Shown in pieces: positions 35,367 through 43,435 of a stretch of 64,000 nt of DNA. Made by a program: the position numbers and the translations under genes. The first letter of the stretch is position 1. Every line of letters starts with the position of its first letter. The DNA is from Faucicola sp902506215 (GTDB lineage Bacteria; Pseudomonadota; Gammaproteobacteria; Pseudomonadales; Moraxellaceae). The notes under the pieces were generated by a model. That model did no database searches. It worked only from the letters and a program-made list of their open reading frames with translations, and was not told where the DNA came from. The DNA lies in assembly GCA_016888885.1 (NCBI GenBank), contig CP069437.1, forward strand, positions 2,232,001-2,296,000, written 5' to 3'.

Positions 35367-35816
35367 TTAAATGTCAGTTACAGGCAGACTTTGTACCAGT
35401 ACCAACTCAGTGGCAAAGTCCACCCCATACAGCCACAGCCCTGCCTCATGACTATCAAAAAAATCTTTGACAGGGAACAAAGGCTTGGTAGCGTTTACAG
35501 GCGTATGCCCACTTAGCATGGCAAGCACCCAGTCAACAATCGGCACAGCCCCATAGCGGTCGTGTAGATTGCGAGCCACAATCGTCACCGTAAACACCTG
35601 CTCACGTGGGCGTATCACCGCAAACGTATCATCATGCTTTGGATAGTTTGACCGTGCATAATTAACGAGCAACGCCCCATTGGCATGATTGAGCCGATAG
35701 TTCGCTGGCTTTTCGGGGTAGTATTCCACCGCCAGTTCATTGACTACTTGTGCTTTGAGCTTGGCGACGATGTCATCAATCACTAGCTTAGTTAAACTAA
35801 TTTGTGGCATTGGCAT
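35367..35816 (-). CDS. Gp37-like tail terminator protein (DUF1834)
   Basis: 149 residues (KLVIDDIVAKLKAQV, HANGALLVNYARSNYPKHDD, FTVTIVARNLHDRYGAVPIVDWVLAMLSGH). This pattern and its place after gp36 match Mu gp37 family proteins that close the tail at the neck. Overlaps the stop of the preceding gene by one base. Confidence 0.82.
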   Translation of the reverse strand: MPMPQISLTKLVIDDIVAKLKAQVVNELAVEYYPEKPANYRLNHANGALLVNYARSNYPKHDDTFAVIRPREQVFTVTIVARNLHDRYGAVPIVDWVLAMLSGHTPVNATKPLFPVKDFFDSHEAGLWLYGVDFATELVLVQSLPVTDI

Positions 35817-36286
35817 TAGTAGCTATCCAATAAATTGTTGTTAAAAATTGACTGATTATTTCGGCTTGGACGTACTCGCACTTGAAACTCTGGCACATCC
35901 GCCACGATTTGCCCTTGGTTTGGCATGTTGGCTGGTATGCCAATACTGACTTTGCCATCTCGGATATTCTCAAGATTTTTCACTGCTACCTTACGCCCTT
36001 CCACCACCGCAGGGGGCAAATCAAACCCTTCAGGACGGCGTTCATACAGCATATAGCGAGCGATTTGCTTGGCAGATTGCTTCACCAAAGTCGGGGTAGT
36101 GGCAAACGGCAAGGTGTAACGGTTACGCAAATAACCGTCCACCTCTTCACAGGCTTCACCGATGATGGCAGTCACCAGTGCCACGTCAATTTCACCTTGT
36201 TCAATGCTAGGGTTATCATTGGATAACTCTAGCATCACATAGTTAGGCACTAGGGTTTTGAGTTCATCAAGGGTGAAATATACCAT
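35816..36286 (-). CDS. Gp36-like head completion protein (DUF1320)
   Basis: 156 residues: YFTLDELKTLVPNYVMLELSND, CEEVDGYLRNRYTLPFATTP, KQIARYMLYERRPEG, VEGRKVAVKNLENIRDGKVSIG. These are diagnostic for DUF1320 head-tail connector proteins, which bind below the portal. It overlaps the preceding gene's stop by one base. Confidence 0.88.
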   Translation of the reverse strand: MVYFTLDELKTLVPNYVMLELSNDNPSIEQGEIDVALVTAIIGEACEEVDGYLRNRYTLPFATTPTLVKQSAKQIARYMLYERRPEGFDLPPAVVEGRKVAVKNLENIRDGKVSIGIPANMPNQGQIVADVPEFQVRVRPSRNNQSIFNNNLLDSY

Positions 36287-36807
36287 TACTGATTACCTGC
36301 TTTGTCTTGCCGCTTTGCCATATCATTCGCTGTCAATAACGCTTCAAGGTCGGCGTTTTTGGCAGCCGCATCATGAGCGATACCACGCTTGTCCAATTCG
36401 GCATTAAGTTCGGCTTTGGTGAGTTTGCTATAGTCCATAGGTTTGGCAACTGGCAAATCAACAGGCTCAGCTTCGAGTGTTGCTGGCTTAGGGGATTGTT
36501 CGGCTGGCTGTTCCGTTGGCTGTTCAGGGTGCGTGACCGTTTGGTCTGCCAGTTGCGGTTTATCCGTTGGCAAGTCTTCTGCCACAGGGGCAACCGTGTT
36601 TTCAGCTTTGGCAAGGTCAGCTTGAGCGTTGGCTTGAGCGATTTCGTTATCCGTTGCAGTACGCACATAGCCTGCTTTTTCCAAAAATAGTTTGGCGTTA
36701 CTGTTTAGCGTGACCAAGTCACCTTCTTTGTAGTCCTTGCCATCATGGCGGATTGCCGATAATGCGATACAGGCAATCGTGGCAATGGGGATATTACGGT
36801 TTTGCAT
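36286..36807 (-). CDS. Phage head-region protein with C-terminal HeH/LEM-like domain
   Basis: 173 residues from ATG 36807 (MQNRNIPIATIACI); the frame extends to 36855, but there is a good ribosome site (GGAAAC) before 36807. An N-terminal beta domain (GKDYKEGDLVTLNSNAKLFLEKAGYV) is followed by a Pro/Gln/Glu-rich linker and a C-terminal HeH-type helix pair (SKLTKAELNAELDKRGIAHD). The N-terminal part matches small proteins next to DUF1320 in Mu-like phages. The HeH domain may bind DNA or protein. Confidence 0.65.
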   Translation of the reverse strand: MQNRNIPIATIACIALSAIRHDGKDYKEGDLVTLNSNAKLFLEKAGYVRTATDNEIAQANAQADLAKAENTVAPVAEDLPTDKPQLADQTVTHPEQPTEQPAEQSPKPATLEAEPVDLPVAKPMDYSKLTKAELNAELDKRGIAHDAAAKNADLEALLTANDMAKRQDKAGNQ

Positions 36808-36826
36808 GATGTTTCCTTCATTTTTT

Positions 36827-36889
36827 GTAGGGTGCGTTTCACGCACCGCTTGCACTTGTTTTTTTGAAGGTGCGTAGAACGCATCCTAC
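36827..36889. repeat. GTAGGGTGCG hairpin repeat downstream of the capsid gene
   Basis: GTAGGGTGCGTTTCACGCACC at 36827-36847 pairs with GGTGCGTAGAACGCATCCTAC at 36869-36889. Same family as the inner part of 13417-13540. Lying just behind the major capsid gene, it could terminate or stabilise its mRNA. Confidence 0.7.
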
Positions 36890-36904
36890 CGAATGTTTAA
36901 AAAA

Positions 36905-37828
36905 TTACGCCACGTTACTCATCAAATAACCTGCATGAATCCCTGCAATCACAGGCACACGCTCATGGGTGACAGGATAAAAGTAGGTCTTGGCGTTGTT
37001 ATCGTAGTAGTTTGGTTCGGCATACGGATGACCTTCCATGCTATAGGTATAACCAAACGCAGGCATTTCTTTATCCAGTTCAGCTGCCGTTGGCGTATAT
37101 GCAAGCACCGCATCATTGCCCCACACATCGACTACTTTATTTTCGATGTCATCCCATTTCACTGCTTTACCCACCACCACATTGTCAATCTCGAACAAAT
37201 CAGCGAGCATGGCAGCGGTAATGGCTTTGCCGTCTGCGGTGATGGTTAGACGTTTGGCGATAGCAGGGTGGTCTTTTAGTGCCTTAAAAGCAGCAGGTGA
37301 CAACACCAGTGTGTTCGGGTCAGTACCACAGCTTTGACGGATGACCTCTTTGCCTTTTTCGATATCACCGACAGGGTTAGAGCTTGGGTCAGTCCATTGG
37401 CTTGTGCCTGACATGGCGACTTTGTTACTGGCAGGATAGTTGTTGGGGTCACAAGCGATATTGGCTTGTTGCACCTCAAGCGGTAGCATGATGCCACGCA
37501 TGGCTTTATTGACGGCACGCACGCCCAGTTTGATAGACGGTGCGGTTTGTTCAGCATCACGCAAGTCTTCACGTGGCACTTTACCCTCTAGGCTGTGTAG
37601 CTCAAGGGCATACGGCTGACCTTCGTAGCCGATATCAATACGTTTGGTGTTGCTACCTTTGGCACGCTGGGTTTGATAGACGATGAAGTCACGCTCAGTG
37701 AACATTACTACCTTGCCACCTGAGCGAGTAACAGGCACGGTTGGGAATAAATAACGACCCACGTTTTCAGCAAGCACAAAGCCTTGCACCACGGTGGTCA
37801 ATACTTGGTCGATAACGACATTAGCCAT
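36905..37828 (-). CDS. Major capsid protein
   Basis: 307 residues. Features of Mu-type/GPE-like major capsid proteins: VVQGFVLAENVGRYLFPTVPV near the N-terminus, SLEGKVPREDLRDA, PLEVQQANIACDPNNYPA, and LVLSPAAFKALKDHPAIAKRL with the C-terminal VVVGKAVKWDD. Located after the protease/scaffold and DUF2190 genes, as expected. Hairpin repeats lie on both sides (36827-36889 and 37846-37907). Confidence 0.88.
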   Translation of the reverse strand: MANVVIDQVLTTVVQGFVLAENVGRYLFPTVPVTRSGGKVVMFTERDFIVYQTQRAKGSNTKRIDIGYEGQPYALELHSLEGKVPREDLRDAEQTAPSIKLGVRAVNKAMRGIMLPLEVQQANIACDPNNYPASNKVAMSGTSQWTDPSSNPVGDIEKGKEVIRQSCGTDPNTLVLSPAAFKALKDHPAIAKRLTITADGKAITAAMLADLFEIDNVVVGKAVKWDDIENKVVDVWGNDAVLAYTPTAAELDKEMPAFGYTYSMEGHPYAEPNYYDNNAKTYFYPVTHERVPVIAGIHAGYLMSNVA

Positions 37829-37845
37829 AAATTTTCCTTTATTGG

Positions 37846-37907
37846 TAGGGGCGTACCCGATACGCCTAAAAATGGGTTTTCAAAAAGGGCGTAAGGATTA
37901 CGCCCCT
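37846..37907. repeat. Hairpin repeat upstream of the capsid gene
   Basis: AGGGGCGTACCCGATACGCC and AGGGCGTAAGGATTACGCCCCT form a long imperfect inverted repeat in the 89-bp gap between the DUF2190 and capsid genes. It may set the relative levels of the two products. Related in style to the GTAGGGTGCG repeats. Confidence 0.6.
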
Positions 37908-37917
37908 AAAAATCAGA

Positions 37918-38301
37918 TTAACGAATTAGCACTTCGGCATGACCATTTGGGTTAGCGTCATACAACACCACGCCCAGCAGTTTGCTCACATTGGTGGCAT
38001 AGGTATTGGCAGAGACGATTTGCAATACACCGCCATCAATAATCACCAAATCACCTTGTTTGACCGCACCCACCGCAATCCCTGCCAAGTTCATACTGGC
38101 AGTACCGATAACAGTGATGGCGACCATCTCACCTTGCTTGGCATCGGCTTGTGTTACCCCAATCGGTGCTTCACCTGTGGCGACCAGTCCGCCAGTAGCG
38201 GTTACCCATGTGCCTTTTGGCGTATCTTGGGCAACTTTGACGGGTAGGTTTAATAAGGCGATGGCTTGGGTTGCATTGCTGTTATAGTTTTGGCTTGGCA
38301 T
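37918..38301 (-). CDS. Capsid decoration/stabilising protein (DUF2190)
   Basis: 127 residues: NLPVKVAQDTPKGTWVTATGGLVATGEAPIGVTQADAKQGEMVAITVIGTAS and AVKQGDLVIIDGG are the beta-rich DUF2190 pattern. Two adjacent ATGs (38304 and 38301) are possible. Found between protease/scaffold and major capsid in most Mu-like phages; thought to decorate the shell. Confidence 0.82.
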   Translation of the reverse strand: MPSQNYNSNATQAIALLNLPVKVAQDTPKGTWVTATGGLVATGEAPIGVTQADAKQGEMVAITVIGTASMNLAGIAVGAVKQGDLVIIDGGVLQIVSANTYATNVSKLLGVVLYDANPNGHAEVLIR

Positions 38302-38303
38302 CA

Positions 38304-39440
38304 TTAACCTCCAAGTGCAATCGCTGCAGTGACATAATCGACTTTATTTGCCTCAGCATACGCTAAGATTTCTTGATGTTTTGCCATGCTGTCGCTATCG
38401 ACCTGTGTGCCTGACGGTACATTCACCTCAAAGTTTGCAGGTTTGGCAGGTTTACCAGCCGATTCGCTAAATAAATAGCTAAATGCCTTACCATCGGTGG
38501 CACTCAGTTTATCTTTGACCGCTTGAGCCAATGGCTTTTTAGCATCACCTTCACCAAACTCGACAGGAGCATTTCGGCTATCACGGTCAAGTGCATCCAA
38601 GATTGCTGATACCAGCGTGGTATCTTTTGGGGTGATTTTGCCGTCATTGGCTAGGCTTTCAGCAAAGTCGGCATTGGATTTTTGGGCAGCCTCAATTTGG
38701 GCATTACGCTCGGCTTGTTCTTTGTCTGCCAGTTGCTTTTGTAATTCAGCAATTTTGGCATCTTTGTCATTTGTTGCAGGGGCGACAGGTGCAGAAGTTG
38801 TTGGTGTTTGGGTCGTCACGTTTACGTCCTTTGGTTGTGGTTCATTAAGTGGTGGATGGTCAGTATTGGGCTGTGCGATTTGCACAGTTGGCGTTTGGCT
38901 ATCTTCACCAAACAAAAACGCCTTAAACTTCGTCATAAATTTATCGAATCCCGAGGGGGTCAAATGCGTCGCCGTCGACGCATTTGACGGTTGGTCAGCT
39001 TCACTAAAATCAAAGGTGAGTGTCACCGCATCATCTTTTTCACTAAACTCGACAGGAGACAAGCCTTTAATCGCAGGCGGCTCTGCTCCCAAGAATCCGA
39101 CATGGCGCAGGTAATACACGCCTTTGACAGGGTTGTTGGGTGAGTTTGGTGGATAAAAAGAAGCCGATACTTTTTTGTACGAGCCAGCTTTGACTTGTTC
39201 TGAGAACTCAGTATTGACTTGCTCAGGGGTGGCGTACAAATTGCCATTATTTGCTGACAGATTCTGCACCCAGCCATAAGCAGGGGCATCAGTTTTTGGG
39301 TGACCAACGACGATTGGGGCTTGGTGGATATCAGGGTTATAGGCAGATACCGCCATTGCTAGGTCAGCTTCGCTAAAGGTGAGTGTTTGACCGTGGCTGT
39401 CGGTATGTGTACCAGTTTTAAAGATATGAATGGGTTTCAC
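38304..39440 (-). CDS. Head maturation protease/scaffold (Mu gpI-like)
   Basis: 378 residues. The N-terminal half (IHIFKTGTHTDSHGQTLTFSEADL, APIVVGHPKTDAPAYGWVQNL, VSASFYPP, YYLRHVGFLGAEPPAIKGL) is the Mu I protease family; His in VGHP and Ser in VSASF are the likely catalytic pair. A Pro/Thr-rich linker leads to a coiled-coil scaffold part (KIAELQKQLADKEQAERNAQIEAAQK). It cleaves itself and head proteins during maturation. Confidence 0.88.
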   Translation of the reverse strand: MKPIHIFKTGTHTDSHGQTLTFSEADLAMAVSAYNPDIHQAPIVVGHPKTDAPAYGWVQNLSANNGNLYATPEQVNTEFSEQVKAGSYKKVSASFYPPNSPNNPVKGVYYLRHVGFLGAEPPAIKGLSPVEFSEKDDAVTLTFDFSEADQPSNASTATHLTPSGFDKFMTKFKAFLFGEDSQTPTVQIAQPNTDHPPLNEPQPKDVNVTTQTPTTSAPVAPATNDKDAKIAELQKQLADKEQAERNAQIEAAQKSNADFAESLANDGKITPKDTTLVSAILDALDRDSRNAPVEFGEGDAKKPLAQAVKDKLSATDGKAFSYLFSESAGKPAKPANFEVNVPSGTQVDSDSMAKHQEILAYAEANKVDYVTAAIALGG

Positions 39441-39565
39441 TATCGGTTTTCCTTTTAACAGAAAAAAGGTTTTTGATAGTGTGATGATACGTTGGGTGAT
39501 GGGTTTTTGATTTTAGGGTAATTTAAGCAATATAAATTATACTGTTTTGTGATTAGATAAATGAA

Positions 39566-39582
39566 ACGTCATTACATGACGT
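39566..39582. promoter_or_regulatory. Palindromic operator upstream of the UmuD-like gene
   Basis: ACGTCA-TTACA-TGACGT is a perfect 6-5-6 palindrome about 76 bp before the ATG at 39658. It may bind the S24 protein itself or a host regulator. It is not the E. coli LexA box. Confidence 0.5.
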
Positions 39583-39657
39583 GAAACTTATGATTAACAT
39601 TGACCATGACTAGGGGTTATATCGCACAATAACCTTTTTAATCACAAAGGAGCTATC

Positions 39658-40116
39658 ATGTCAGACGTCACCACTATCCATATCAAAAGCAATGCCACAT
39701 TAATTGGCTCAATCGATTTAAAGCACCGCAATACGATTCCACTATTTATGCACTCGCTATCAGCTGGCACACCATGCCCATCATCTGATGATGTCGAAGA
39801 CATGATTGATTTAAATTGTCTATGTGTCAAACACCCAACTAATACCGTGCTATATCGTACAGGTGGTCAGTCGATGACAAACAAAGGGATTTTTGATGGT
39901 GATTATTTGGTGGTGGATAAGTCGATTGAGCCTCGTAGTGGCTTGATTGTGGCGGCTGATTATTTTGGTGAAACGCTGGTTAAAGAATTGCTGATAGATG
40001 ATGACGGGATTACCTTGATTCCCCATAATAAAGAGTTTGAGGCGTTGTTTATTGATTGTCCTGAGTATTTCGATATTGTTGGGGTGGTGACATGGGTGTT
40101 AAGTCGTCGGTTCTAG
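39658..40116 (+). CDS. UmuD-like S24 self-cleaving protease, stand-alone in the prophage
   Basis: 152 residues. Serine-lysine dyad: Ser72 in GQSMTNKGIFDGDYLVVD and Lys109 in LVKEL. A possible self-cleavage site is Ala36-Gly37 (SAGTPCPSSDD). Size and layout match UmuD rather than LexA, since there is no N-terminal DNA-binding domain. No umuC follows. On the plus strand among minus-strand late genes, with its own operator and terminators, it forms a cargo cassette. It could tune SOS mutagenesis or prophage induction, perhaps by pairing with host UmuC. Confidence 0.8.
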   Translation: MSDVTTIHIKSNATLIGSIDLKHRNTIPLFMHSLSAGTPCPSSDDVEDMIDLNCLCVKHPTNTVLYRTGGQSMTNKGIFDGDYLVVDKSIEPRSGLIVAADYFGETLVKELLIDDDGITLIPHNKEFEALFIDCPEYFDIVGVVTWVLSRRF

Positions 40117-40124
40117 ACGTTTAG

Positions 40125-40156
40125 CAAGGCGTTTAAAAACGTTCATAAACGCCTTG
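40125..40156 (+). terminator. Hairpin behind the UmuD-like gene
   Basis: CAAGGCGTTTA pairs with TAAACGCCTTG around a loop of 10 nt, 8 bp behind the stop codon. It lacks a long T-run. A second, canonical terminator follows at 40192. Confidence 0.65.
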
Positions 40157-40191
40157 TAAGATTAAAATGCTATCAATGTACCATTTGCCAC

Positions 40192-40228
40192 AAAAACCGC
40201 TTAAAATGCAATTTTAGGCGGTTTTTTT
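40192..40228 (+). terminator. Rho-independent terminator before the cargo membrane gene
   Basis: AAAACCGCTTAAAAT and ATTTTAGGCGGTTTTTTT form a stem with a seven-T tail. It insulates the UmuD-like gene from the next gene. Confidence 0.85.
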
Positions 40229-41057
40229 GATTTCATTATTATTAGAGGTTTAAATGGATTTTATAAAATCAGTTTTAAATAAAATATGGTCAGCAAGATA
40301 TTCGCTTTCCAAAATTGAAGTTTGGCTAACTTGTGCATGGCTTGTTCTGAGTATTGTGATTTTTTACTTTTATTACTCTCATCCAAGCTCTAAAGATGAC
40401 CATATCTCTATAGGGGAGATTGGTTCATTTTTGGCAGGGGTATTTGCTCCTGTAGCTTGGTACTGGTTTTATCTTAGTTATAAGATTCAAACTGAAGAAT
40501 TACGACTACAACGTCAAGAATTAGCAGATTCCGTAATAGCTCAACAAGGTTCTGAAGAAGCGTTAAAACAACAATACGAAACTATGAAAGAACAATCAGA
40601 AGCATTGAAAGAACAGCTTGCTATAACAACTAAACAATGGAATGTTTTTCTTGCAGAAAAAGAAAAAAGCAAACCTAGTTTTATTATTCGTACAAGCAGT
40701 TTACGTTATCGTTTCATCGATACTGATACACTTAACACAAAATTACCCCCATCGCTATATGACATTATGAATAGTGATTTCAAGCTCACTGAACCTAAAG
40801 AATCTGATTTAAAAACAAATGAACCTATATTTGGAATAACTTTATATCTTAACATTCTAAACACTGCTGGTGATTGTAAAGTCAAATTTGCAAGTCTTTA
40901 TGATGACTTCGATTGTTTGAAAGGTTACATCCCTAGTTACAACATGAACCCCGATGAATTTCAATTTAATATTGATTATATTTCTCCAAATAAAGAAGTG
41001 GTTGATAAAGGGAAATTCAAAGGTAGCAAAGAAGACAATATCTTTGATGGCTTAGTT

Positions 41058-42039
41058 ACCCCACTCTCAACACTTTTAAGCGGGGTTGAAACAAAAAAGG
41101 CATGAACTTAAACTTTAATCAATGACCAAAAAGATTAGAGGATAAGCCATGCCCATTGATGAATTTATCATTAAAATCTATCTAATGGTAGATGACTACT
41201 ACAAAAAGATTGTAACAAACCGGCTAAGACAAGGCGGATATGCACCAAAGCTAACCGACAGTGAAATTATCACCATGGAGATAGTGGGTGAGTTTTTACA
41301 GATGGACACCGATTCGCAAATCCATCAGTATTTTAAACAGCATTGGCAAACATGGTTTCCACAAATAGGCTCATATCCAAACTTTGCCAAGCAATGCGTC
41401 AATTTGTTACAAGTAAAAACTTTGATACAACAGCATATCGTTAAACAGCATGGGCAAGACAACATTCATTTTATTGATGGCTTTCCCATTCCGGTGTGTC
41501 AATATGCCAGAGCCTATCGGCATAAAACCTTCAAATACGAAGGCAGTTATAGTTACTGTGCCTCAAAGCAACAAAAATATTTTGGCTTTGAAGGACATTT
41601 ACTTATTAATCTATCGGGCATGATAACCAATTTTACCTTTGCCTCTGCTAAGATAGATGAAAGGCTTGTTGCACCTGATATGCTTGATAATATCAAAGGC
41701 TTGTTAGGTGCAGATATGGGCTATATTAGCCCTGATTTATCTGAGTATTGCTTTAAGCGATGTGTTGATTTGCAAACACCGCTTAGAAAAAATATGCCCG
41801 ATAAACGACCAATCAGTGTACTTAATCGTCTTAAAAATGCTCGTCGCAATATTGAGACGGTGATTGGTCAGTTATCACAGCGGTTTAACATGCAAAAGGT
41901 GAGAGCTAGAGATTTATGGCATTTATCCCACAGATTTATGCGTAAAATCTTGGCTCATAACTTCTGCTTTGTAATCAATAAACAGTTAGGTAATCCCCCA
42001 CTTCAGTTTGAATTGCTTATTTCAAGTTGAGAGTGGGGT
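41058..42039 (+). mobile_element. IS982-like insertion sequence, copy 1 (982 bp)
   Basis: Ends ACCCCACTCTCAAC / GTTGAGAGTGGGGT are perfect 14-bp inverted repeats. A 6-bp target duplication TTAGTT flanks it (41052-41057 and 42040-42045). The transposase is identical to that of the copy at 60285-61266, of the same 982-bp length but opposite orientation. Confidence 0.95.
41149..42030 (+). CDS. IS982-like transposase, copy 1
   Basis: 293 residues, intact. DDE features: HFIDGFPIPVC (first Asp), KYFGFEGHLLINLSG, LLGADMGYIS (second Asp) and RRNIETVIGQLSQRFN (Glu). The last part, KVRARDLWHLSHRFMRKILAH, matches IS982-type transposases. It differs clearly from the 302-residue transposase at 546-1454. 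Both copies in the window encode the same protein, which points to recent transposition. Confidence 0.9.
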   Translation: MPIDEFIIKIYLMVDDYYKKIVTNRLRQGGYAPKLTDSEIITMEIVGEFLQMDTDSQIHQYFKQHWQTWFPQIGSYPNFAKQCVNLLQVKTLIQQHIVKQHGQDNIHFIDGFPIPVCQYARAYRHKTFKYEGSYSYCASKQQKYFGFEGHLLINLSGMITNFTFASAKIDERLVAPDMLDNIKGLLGADMGYISPDLSEYCFKRCVDLQTPLRKNMPDKRPISVLNRLKNARRNIETVIGQLSQRFNMQKVRARDLWHLSHRFMRKILAHNFCFVINKQLGNPPLQFELLISS

Positions 42040-42146
42040 TTAGTTATAAAAATCTATTACAGTATAAGCAATACTTCAAATATTGATTCTTATCGATTAG
42101 ATTATCACCCAGTAGATAATTATTACACAATCGAGAAAATATCTGC

Positions 42147-42671
42147 TTAACCCTGTTGCCAATAATCCGTAACCATCCTTTCTAGCACAGGCAAATCCCT
42201 AGCCCCAATCCCAAGAAACGGACGGGCAGGAATCGTCCCCCACGGTATAGGGTGACCCCGTCTATCACGCCCAAATGCCCCTTGCGCCGCCCCAAAATGC
42301 TGCGTCTTGGCATACACCATATTCGTCCCCACCGTCACAGACGCACTTGCCACCTCATAATGGATTGACCCCATCAAGCTATGTGTCAGTATTAAAGGAC
42401 GTTTGCTCATGATACGATTCACGCCACGAGCATTGATGCGTCCATCTTGGCGATGGTGGCTATTGCCAAGCAGACGAGCAAAGGTTACAGGGCTATTGGC
42501 AGCCCAACGCTCGCCATCGGGACTGGTGCTACGCTCAAAGTTTTGTAGGGTGCTGTTCGTCATATACTCACCCATGCTAGATAGCAAAGGCGTTAAGTTA
42601 TGTCCACGCTCGGCAAGTCTTAGTAGCTGATTGCGTACTACATCCGCCCCTTGTATGTCGACTGTTATCAT
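42147..42671 (-). CDS. Phage virion morphogenesis protein (Mu gpG-like)
   Basis: 174 residues: GEYMTNSTLQNFERSTSPDGERWAANSPVTF and KRPLILTHSLMGSIHYEVASASVTVGTNMVYAKTQHFGAAQ are diagnostic of the gpG/virion morphogenesis family (tail completion or joining). Overlaps the head-morphogenesis gene by 4 bp. Its 3' end meets the broken cargo gene. Confidence 0.88.
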   Translation of the reverse strand: MITVDIQGADVVRNQLLRLAERGHNLTPLLSSMGEYMTNSTLQNFERSTSPDGERWAANSPVTFARLLGNSHHRQDGRINARGVNRIMSKRPLILTHSLMGSIHYEVASASVTVGTNMVYAKTQHFGAAQGAFGRDRRGHPIPWGTIPARPFLGIGARDLPVLERMVTDYWQQG

Positions 42672-43435
42672 ACGTCGCCCTGATGCTCAATCTGTGGCTC
42701 AATGCCTTGTTTGACTAGGCTGTCAATCAGTGCAGCAGCGATGGCTTTACTGTACTTACTATAATCAGGTCGCCATGTACTGCCCACCGCATGACCCCAG
42801 CCGTCATCCGCCCCATCAAAGCTAGGCGTTTTGCCCACACTCAGATTTTGTCTATCCATATCAGACCGACTCAGGGTGATGACATAACAGTGGCAGCCCC
42901 AGCCATTGGGTGGATAATTGACCCGCCACCAGCTATCATCGGCAGGCAACACGAGATTATTCAGCCGTTTATGATTAATCCGTGGGTTTTCGATGGTAAC
43001 ATGGCGATACTGCCAGTATGGACGCAATTTAAGCATGGTAGGGTCGGTCATCTGTTGCCAGCGACCTGCCGCATGACTGGTGCGTAAGTTGGTGCTATAG
43101 ATGATTTGGGTACGCCACGCTTTGCCCTCGGCGGTGTCCGAGCCTGTCCAACCTGTCCAACCACGCTTGGTGACAATCTCATCAAAACGCCCCCGAAACT
43201 GCCCAATGCTTTCACCGTCAGTAATGGCTTTTTGCACCGCCTCATACAAGTCTTGCAGTAGGTCAGCTTTCATCGCCCCTGCCACCACGAATGCCTTATC
43301 GTGTTGGGCAGCGGTCAAGTCCTTATAACTTTGCGTTGGCAGTCGCACTTTTTGGGCAAAAAACGCCACCTGCTCTTTAAACGGCAAATCAAAGGCGGCT
43401 TGTACTTTAGGTAGTTCTTTTGATAAATCAGCCAT
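42668..43435 (-). CDS. Head morphogenesis protein (Mu gp30/F-like)
   Basis: 255 residues. The core, IIYSTNLRTSHAAGRWQQMTD, YWQYRHVTIENPRINHKRLNNLVLPADDSWWRVNYPPNGWGCHC, is the phage Mu F-like minor head protein family; CxC and the His residues are conserved. It acts with the portal in head assembly. It overlaps the portal gene by 8 bp. Confidence 0.9.
   Translation of the reverse strand: MADLSKELPKVQAAFDLPFKEQVAFFAQKVRLPTQSYKDLTAAQHDKAFVVAGAMKADLLQDLYEAVQKAITDGESIGQFRGRFDEIVTKRGWTGWTGSDTAEGKAWRTQIIYSTNLRTSHAAGRWQQMTDPTMLKLRPYWQYRHVTIENPRINHKRLNNLVLPADDSWWRVNYPPNGWGCHCYVITLSRSDMDRQNLSVGKTPSFDGADDGWGHAVGSTWRPDYSKYSKAIAAALIDSLVKQGIEPQIEHQGDV

Larger units (their letters stand above)
40254..42150 (+). 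pseudogene. Cargo membrane/coiled-coil protein, interrupted by IS982-like element
   Basis: Codons run 40254-41057, then the IS (41058-42039) and a repeated TTAGTT, then 42046-42150. Joined, 804 + 105 nt give 303 codons with no stop, ending IEKISA. The product has two N-terminal membrane helices (WLVLSIVIFYFYY and FLAGVFAPVAWYWFYLSY), a coiled coil (QTEELRLQRQELADSV) and a soluble domain of unknown family. This layout is common among phage-borne exclusion or defence proteins, but no motif proves it. Its stop overlaps, tail to tail, the last codons of the gpG-like gene (42147). Confidence 0.85.

Noticed and set aside
38617..39114. 165-codon plus-strand frame in the protease/scaffold gene
   Set aside because: Opposite strand to a clear Mu gpI-like protein; no start context and Ser/Ala-rich composition.
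40254..41105. 283-codon ORF as an intact gene
   Set aside because: Its last 16 codons are read from the IS left end; the original frame resumes after the IS at 42046.
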